DNA of 64,000 nt from Sphingomonas adhaesiva. GTDB lineage: Bacteria > Pseudomonadota > Alphaproteobacteria > Sphingomonadales > Sphingomonadaceae. The position numbers were made by a program, and so were the translations under genes. How positions within the stretch are numbered: the first letter of the stretch is position 1; every line of letters begins with the position of its first letter. This document shows positions 59,846 through 64,000 of this stretch, in pieces. Location of the stretch: positions 124,001 to 188,000 of the forward strand of contig NZ_NWVC01000001.1 of assembly GCF_002374855.1 (NCBI RefSeq), written 5' to 3'. The notes under the pieces are model-generated. The model ran no database searches. It worked only from the letters and a program-made list of their open reading frames with translations, and was not told the DNA's origin.

Positions 59846-61170
59846 ACAGGGCCGCGTCCCGTGTCGCGCTGGTCGAGGACGACGATGACCTGCGTGCGTC
59901 GCTGGCGCAATCGCTACAGCTGGCGGGGCTGGACGTCGATGCGTTCGATGCGGTGCCGCCCGCGCTGGCCGCGATCGACGCGGACTATCCGGGCGTGGTC
60001 GTCACCGACGTACGCCTGCCGCTGGTATCGGGGATCGAGCTGTTCCGCACGCTGGCGACGCGCGACGCGGCGCTGCCGGTGATCCTGATGACCGGGCATG
60101 GCGACGTGGCGATGGCGGTCGATGCGCTGAAGGCGGGGGCGTGGGATTTCCTGACCAAGCCGTTCGACCCCGCCGACCTGATCGCCAGTGTGACCCGCGC
60201 CGGACAGACCCGCGCGCTGGCGCTGGAGAACCGCCGCCTGCGCGCCGCGGCGGAGGCGGAGGAGAGCGATGCGCTGATCGGCGCATCGCCCGCGATCCGC
60301 CGGCTGCGCGCGATGATCGCGACGCTGGCGGGGGCGGACATCGACCTGCTGATCGAGGGAGAGACGGGCACCGGCAAGGAATTGCTCGCCCGGCTGATCC
60401 ATGGCGGCGGGCGGCGGGCGCGGCGGCGGTTCCACATGCTGGCCTGCGCCGCGCTGCCCGAGGCGCTGGTGGAGGGCGAGGTGTTCGCGACCGTCGGCGA
60501 CGGCAGCATCGTGGCGGCGGACGGGGGCACGTTGTTCCTGGACGATATCGACCGCGCCTCGCCGCGGTTGCAGGACCGGCTGGCGCAGCTGATCGAGACG
60601 CGCGCGCTGCCCGCGCGCGGCGGCGACCGCGTGCCGGTGGACGTGCGCGTCATCGCCACCGCGCGCGAGGAGCCGCAGCGCGCATCCGACGCGATCGACC
60701 CGGCGCTGCTGTACCGGCTGGCGGCGGTGCGGCTGCGGATGCCGCCGCTGCGCGAACGGCGCGAGGATGTGCCGATGCTGTTCGGGCATCTGGTGGCGCA
60801 GGCGTCGGCGCGGCTGCGCGCGCCGGTGCCGCGGCTGACGGACGCGGCGCGCGCGCATCTGTTGCGCCACGACTGGCCCGGCAATGTCCGCGAACTGGCG
60901 CATTTCGCCGAGCGGCTGGTGCTGGGGCTGGACCCGCTGGGGCAGGGAGCGGGCGACCCGGCGGCGGGCGCAGGCGACGATGAGGCGCCGCTGCCCGAGC
61001 GGATCGATGCGTTCGAACGCGCCGCGATCGTCGAGGCGCTGGCGCGATCGAACGGAGAGGTCGGCGCCGCGATCGCGCGGCTCGGCATCCCGCGCAAGAC
61101 CTTCTATTACAAGGTCCAGCGGCTGGGCATCGACCTGGCGACGTTGCGCCGCCGCGCGGCCGGTGACTGA
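59842..61170 (+). CDS. DctD/NtrC-like response regulator lacking the GAFTGA sigma-54 loop
   Basis: A 442-residue regulator. The receiver has phospho-Asp56 (VTDVRLPLVSG) and Lys106. The AAA+ domain has Walker A GETGTGKE at 173-180 and Walker B GGTLFLDDI. The segment that normally carries GAFTGA (about 212-230) reads EGEVFATVGDGSIVAADGG, with no GAFTGA and several residues missing. A Fis-type helix-turn-helix ends the protein (AAIARLGIPRKTFYYKVQRLG). It likely does not open sigma-54 promoters and may act with sigma-70, like NtrC of Rhodobacter capsulatus. It converges directly on the peptidase gene with no spacer. Confidence 0.9.
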   Translation: MNRAASRVALVEDDDDLRASLAQSLQLAGLDVDAFDAVPPALAAIDADYPGVVVTDVRLPLVSGIELFRTLATRDAALPVILMTGHGDVAMAVDALKAGAWDFLTKPFDPADLIASVTRAGQTRALALENRRLRAAAEAEESDALIGASPAIRRLRAMIATLAGADIDLLIEGETGTGKELLARLIHGGGRRARRRFHMLACAALPEALVEGEVFATVGDGSIVAADGGTLFLDDIDRASPRLQDRLAQLIETRALPARGGDRVPVDVRVIATAREEPQRASDAIDPALLYRLAAVRLRMPPLRERREDVPMLFGHLVAQASARLRAPVPRLTDAARAHLLRHDWPGNVRELAHFAERLVLGLDPLGQGAGDPAAGAGDDEAPLPERIDAFERAAIVEALARSNGEVGAAIARLGIPRKTFYYKVQRLGIDLATLRRRAAGD

Positions 61171-62943
61171 TTACCGGCCGGCCAGCTCCCGCCCGACGGG
61201 ATACAGCAGGTAGCGGTCGTCATAGTATGGCGTGCGGCGATAGAACCACGCCAGCCGCTTCGCCGGATCGGCGGCGAGCGCGGGATCGTCCGCCAGCGCG
61301 CGGTCGAACGCGGCCTTCAGCGCCGGATCGCGCGCCAGCATCGCGTCGGCCAGCGGCGCGATCGCATAGCCTTCCATATATTCGGTGCGCTGGAGGATGT
61401 CCGGGAAGAAGCCCCATTGCAGCAGCGAATCGGGGCTTTCCGCCTCCAGCAGCGTCGCCGCCAGCAGGCCCAGCGGCTGGTCGGCGGGCACGCGCACCGA
61501 CCCGGGCATCATCGTTTCGCTGCGCGCTTCATGCGCGAAGCGGGCGCGCAGCGGCACATGCCCTTCGTTGGCGGGTTGCAGCGCCGGCGCGGACAGTCGC
61601 ACCATGTCGAGCGACAGCGTGCGCGGCATCGCGATCGTTTCCATCGCGATGCCGTGCGCCTTCAGCCGCTCGATCGTCGCAGTGGCGGTGACGGGCACCC
61701 ACCAGGCGCGCGGCAGCGTGACCGAGACGTCGGGGGCCGAGCCGTAGACCGGCATCGCCTGCGTTACCGGGCGGCCCAGCCAACGCACCACCGGCGCGCC
61801 GGCGGCGACCGAGCGATAGGTGTCGTGCGCGATGCCGCGATAGGTGACGGTGTAGAGCGGCTTGGGATCGGGCTTCCACGTCACCACCAGGTCGCGTGGG
61901 CGATCGGCGCGGTCGGCGGCGATCGCGCCGGCCAGCGCCGCGCCCTGTTCGCCGACCAGCCGCAATGCCTCCTCGACGAAGACATAGGTGCCCAGCACGC
62001 GCTGGCGGTACGGCTTGAGCGAATGCGTCTCCAGCAGCACGGTGGGGACATGCGCGGTATCGCCATAGCCGGTGGAGAAACGCAGCTGGTCGGGATCCTG
62101 CATGATCCCGGCGTCGGGATCGGCATCGTCCTTCAGGCTGACGTAGTAGAAGGGGTTGTGCCCGGCACGCGTCAGCGCGGCGTCCATCGCCGGGCGCAAT
62201 CGCGTGTCCAGCCAGCGCCCGATCGCGCGCGAGCGGGCGTAATAGCCGCGCCAGCCGGCGAAGGCGTAGGTGATGTCATATTGGTGATCGACGCCGTCGG
62301 TGACGTGCAGGTCGAGGTATAGCGCGGGATCGACGAGGCGGATCAGCGCCAGCATCGCGCGCATCTCGGGCGTATCCGCCTTTCCGTAATCACGGTTGAG
62401 GTTCAGGTTCTGCGCCGTCGTGCGCCACCCCATCGAGCGCGGGCCGCGCTGGTTCGGACGGTTCCACGGGCTGGCGCGTTCGTGGCCGTCGGCGTTGAAG
62501 ATCGGCACGAACACCAGATCGGCATGGTCGAGCAGCCGGTCCTTGCCGCGCAGCGCGATGTCGCGCAGCAGCATCAGCCCGGCATCCTTGCCGTCGATCT
62601 CGCCCGCGTGGATGCCCGCCTGGACCAGCAGCACCGGCTTGCGCGCGCCGCCCTTGCCGGCGCGGACGTAATAGAGCGGGCGGCCCTGCGCGCTGGTGCC
62701 GAAGCGTTCGATCGACAGCAGCGGCGAGGCGGCGACCAGCCGGTCGAGCCACGCGCGCGTCGCGTCGTAGCTGGGCGTATCGTCGAAATGCGCGCGTTCC
62801 GCCGGGGTGACCCATGGATCGTCGTCGCGCACGATCAGCTGTTCGCTGGCGCCGTGCCATGGCAGCAGCGGCGGCAGCGGCGCGGCGATCGGGGACGCGG
62901 CGGCGGCGGCGGGGGCGAGCAGCCAGAGCGGGAGCATCGCCAT
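61171..62943 (-). CDS. Secreted M14-family zinc carboxypeptidase
   Basis: A 590-residue exported peptidase (signal peptide MAMLPLWLLAPAAAAAS). The M14 zinc set is readable as QAGIHAGEIDGKD (His and Glu) and YLDLHVTDGVDHQYD (second His). The catalytic Glu lies in TVLLETHSLKPYRQRV. A second domain of about 230 residues (beta-rich) follows. It probably trims peptides or muropeptides in the periplasm. The ATG overlaps the GGT stop by one base, so both are co-translated. A longer upstream frame is a GGT shadow. Confidence 0.87.
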   Translation of the reverse strand: MAMLPLWLLAPAAAAASPIAAPLPPLLPWHGASEQLIVRDDDPWVTPAERAHFDDTPSYDATRAWLDRLVAASPLLSIERFGTSAQGRPLYYVRAGKGGARKPVLLVQAGIHAGEIDGKDAGLMLLRDIALRGKDRLLDHADLVFVPIFNADGHERASPWNRPNQRGPRSMGWRTTAQNLNLNRDYGKADTPEMRAMLALIRLVDPALYLDLHVTDGVDHQYDITYAFAGWRGYYARSRAIGRWLDTRLRPAMDAALTRAGHNPFYYVSLKDDADPDAGIMQDPDQLRFSTGYGDTAHVPTVLLETHSLKPYRQRVLGTYVFVEEALRLVGEQGAALAGAIAADRADRPRDLVVTWKPDPKPLYTVTYRGIAHDTYRSVAAGAPVVRWLGRPVTQAMPVYGSAPDVSVTLPRAWWVPVTATATIERLKAHGIAMETIAMPRTLSLDMVRLSAPALQPANEGHVPLRARFAHEARSETMMPGSVRVPADQPLGLLAATLLEAESPDSLLQWGFFPDILQRTEYMEGYAIAPLADAMLARDPALKAAFDRALADDPALAADPAKRLAWFYRRTPYYDDRYLLYPVGRELAGR

Positions 62944-64000
62944 CAATAGGCCAGCGCGCAGCCGTCGGCGCGCATCTCGCTGGCGGCGGCGTAGACGCGG
63001 GTGTCCCCGTCCATGCGATGTTCGACGCATTCGTAACGGCCGAACCCGCCGTCCGGCTTGCCGATCGTCCAGCCCAGGTCGGCCAGCGCCACCTGCGTGG
63101 CGCGCGGCACGCCGCTTTCCAGCCGCAGCAGCCCGGTGGGGCCAAGGCCCGCGGCATCCTCCCCCATCGACTGCGACGATCCTTCGTGGTGCCAGCGCGG
63201 CGCATCGCCGGCCGACTGGATTTCCAGCCCGTAATCGACGCGGTTGACGACGATCTGGGTCTGCCCCTGCGGCTGCATGTCGCCGCCCATCACGCCGAAG
63301 CTCATCCACGGCGCCCCGTCACGCGTGGCGAAGCCGGGGATGATCGTCTGGAACGGGCGCTTGCCGGGTGCATAGATATTGGGATGCCCGTCGCGCAGGC
63401 TGAACAGCTGCCCGCGATCCTGGAACATGAAGCCCAGGCCATCGGCGACCAGCCCCGATCCCATGCCGCGGAAATTGGACTGGATCATCGACACCATCAT
63501 CCCGTCCTTGTCCGCGCAGCTGAAATAGGTGGTGTCGCCGCGGCTGGGCGCCTGGCCGGGATAGACGGGGGTGAGGATGCGGTCGGTGCGGATCAGCTTC
63601 GCCCGCTGGCGGGCGTACTCCTTCGAGATCAGCCATTCGACCGGCACCTTCGCGAAATGCGGGTCGGCGTAGAAGCGCGCGCGATCCTCATAGGCGAGCC
63701 GCTTGGCCTCCGCCTGGAGGTGGATCGAGCGCGGCGACTGGAAACCGGCATCGCCCATGTCGAAGGTTTCGAGGATGTTGAGCATCTGCAACGTGGCGAT
63801 GCCCTGCGTATTGGCGCCCAGCGCGTGGATGTCGGCGCCGCGATAGCCGGTCCGGTGCGGTTCGACCCATTCGGAACGGTGCGCGACCAGATCCTCGCGC
63901 CGCAGCCACCCGCCGATGCGGCGGAAATAGCGGTCGATCGTCGCGGCGATCTCTCCGGTATAGAAGGCGTCGCGCCCGCCCGTCGCGATCGCGCGCAGCG
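62943..64000 (-). CDS. ggt: Gamma-glutamyltransferase (5' end outside window)
   Basis: GGT hydrolyses or transfers gamma-glutamyl groups, as from glutathione, in the periplasm. The frame runs off the window edge, leaving about 352 C-terminal residues. The last part of the large subunit has LGANTQGIATLQMLNI. The autocleavage/nucleophile Thr is in SRGDTTYFSCADKDG, and the small subunit continues with SNFRGMGSGLV, DAPRWHHEGSSQS and the usual ending. Two Cys near the C-terminus are not typical. It is the first gene of a coupled pair with an M14 peptidase, consistent with peptide or glutathione scavenging. Confidence 0.9.
   Translation of the reverse strand, partial: LRAIATGGRDAFYTGEIAATIDRYFRRIGGWLRREDLVAHRSEWVEPHRTGYRGADIHALGANTQGIATLQMLNILETFDMGDAGFQSPRSIHLQAEAKRLAYEDRARFYADPHFAKVPVEWLISKEYARQRAKLIRTDRILTPVYPGQAPSRGDTTYFSCADKDGMMVSMIQSNFRGMGSGLVADGLGFMFQDRGQLFSLRDGHPNIYAPGKRPFQTIIPGFATRDGAPWMSFGVMGGDMQPQGQTQIVVNRVDYGLEIQSAGDAPRWHHEGSSQSMGEDAAGLGPTGLLRLESGVPRATQVALADLGWTIGKPDGGFGRYECVEHRMDGDTRVYAAASEMRADGCALAY

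Overview
The window is a very GC-rich chromosome segment whose protein families fit a sphingomonad (Alphaproteobacteria, Sphingomonadaceae, probably Sphingomonas or a close relative). The signs are the ffh-rpsP-rimM order, a PmtA-type phospholipid methyltransferase, CtaA of the Cox15 type, a large Oar-like TonB-dependent receptor next to a tryptophan-halogenase-like gene and a DUF6445 gene, an RcnB protein, and many small hairpin repeats. I see no prophage, insertion sequence, CRISPR array, tRNA or rRNA gene. The assignment rests on sequence features only; no database search was run.

Layout. 1-3.6 kb: the 3' part of cheB with cheR, an AmpD-type amidase, and RNase P RNA (rnpB). 3.6-9.0 kb: two 23S rRNA modification genes (rluE, rlmJ), a J-domain/[2Fe-2S] pair, heme A synthase, and ribosomal proteins L13 and S9. 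9.2-13.2 kb: a phospholipid neighbourhood (pmtA, an Mpo1-like membrane protein, a membrane-anchored class III aminotransferase, psd). 13.2-25.5 kb: a carbohydrate locus with a GH43-like protein, DUF6445, a TonB-dependent receptor, a flavin halogenase-like protein, a GH144-like glucanase, a LacI regulator and a GH3 beta-glucosidase. Three nearly identical palindromic operators tie it together. 25.5-28.1 kb: an SDR / Zn-alcohol dehydrogenase / SRPBCC operon. 28.5-33.6 kb: NAD synthetase and a hybrid histidine kinase.

33.8-40.0 kb: a GMC oxidoreductase, a TetR/quinone-reductase operon divergent from a thiolase and an acyl-CoA ligase. 40.1-43.2 kb: RcnB, a prolyl-4-hydroxylase-like oxygenase, an HPP membrane protein and an orphan Ala/Gly-rich protein. 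43.6-47.8 kb: SufE and an extended phage-shock (Psp) locus. This has a divergent pspF, a convincing sigma-54 promoter, a 48-residue exported peptide, pspA, pspB, pspC and three more small membrane/coiled-coil proteins that look like PspB relatives. 47.9-53.9 kb: superoxide dismutase, a chemoreceptor with a CheR-docking tail, and the overlapping operon mtaB-ftsY-yciB. 54.1-56.8 kb: ffh, rpsP, a small acidic ORF and rimM. 56.9-61.2 kb: an MFS transporter overlapping a DctB/DctD-like two-component pair whose regulator lacks the GAFTGA loop. 61.2-64 kb: an M14 peptidase and a gamma-glutamyltransferase that runs off the window.

The two most promising systems for follow-up are the LacI-controlled glucan locus, with its embedded flavin halogenase and putative Fe/2-oxoglutarate oxygenase, and the sigma-54-controlled Psp operon with a leading micropeptide and several PspB-like paralogues. 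Most operons show 1-4 base start/stop overlaps, which implies heavy translational coupling.
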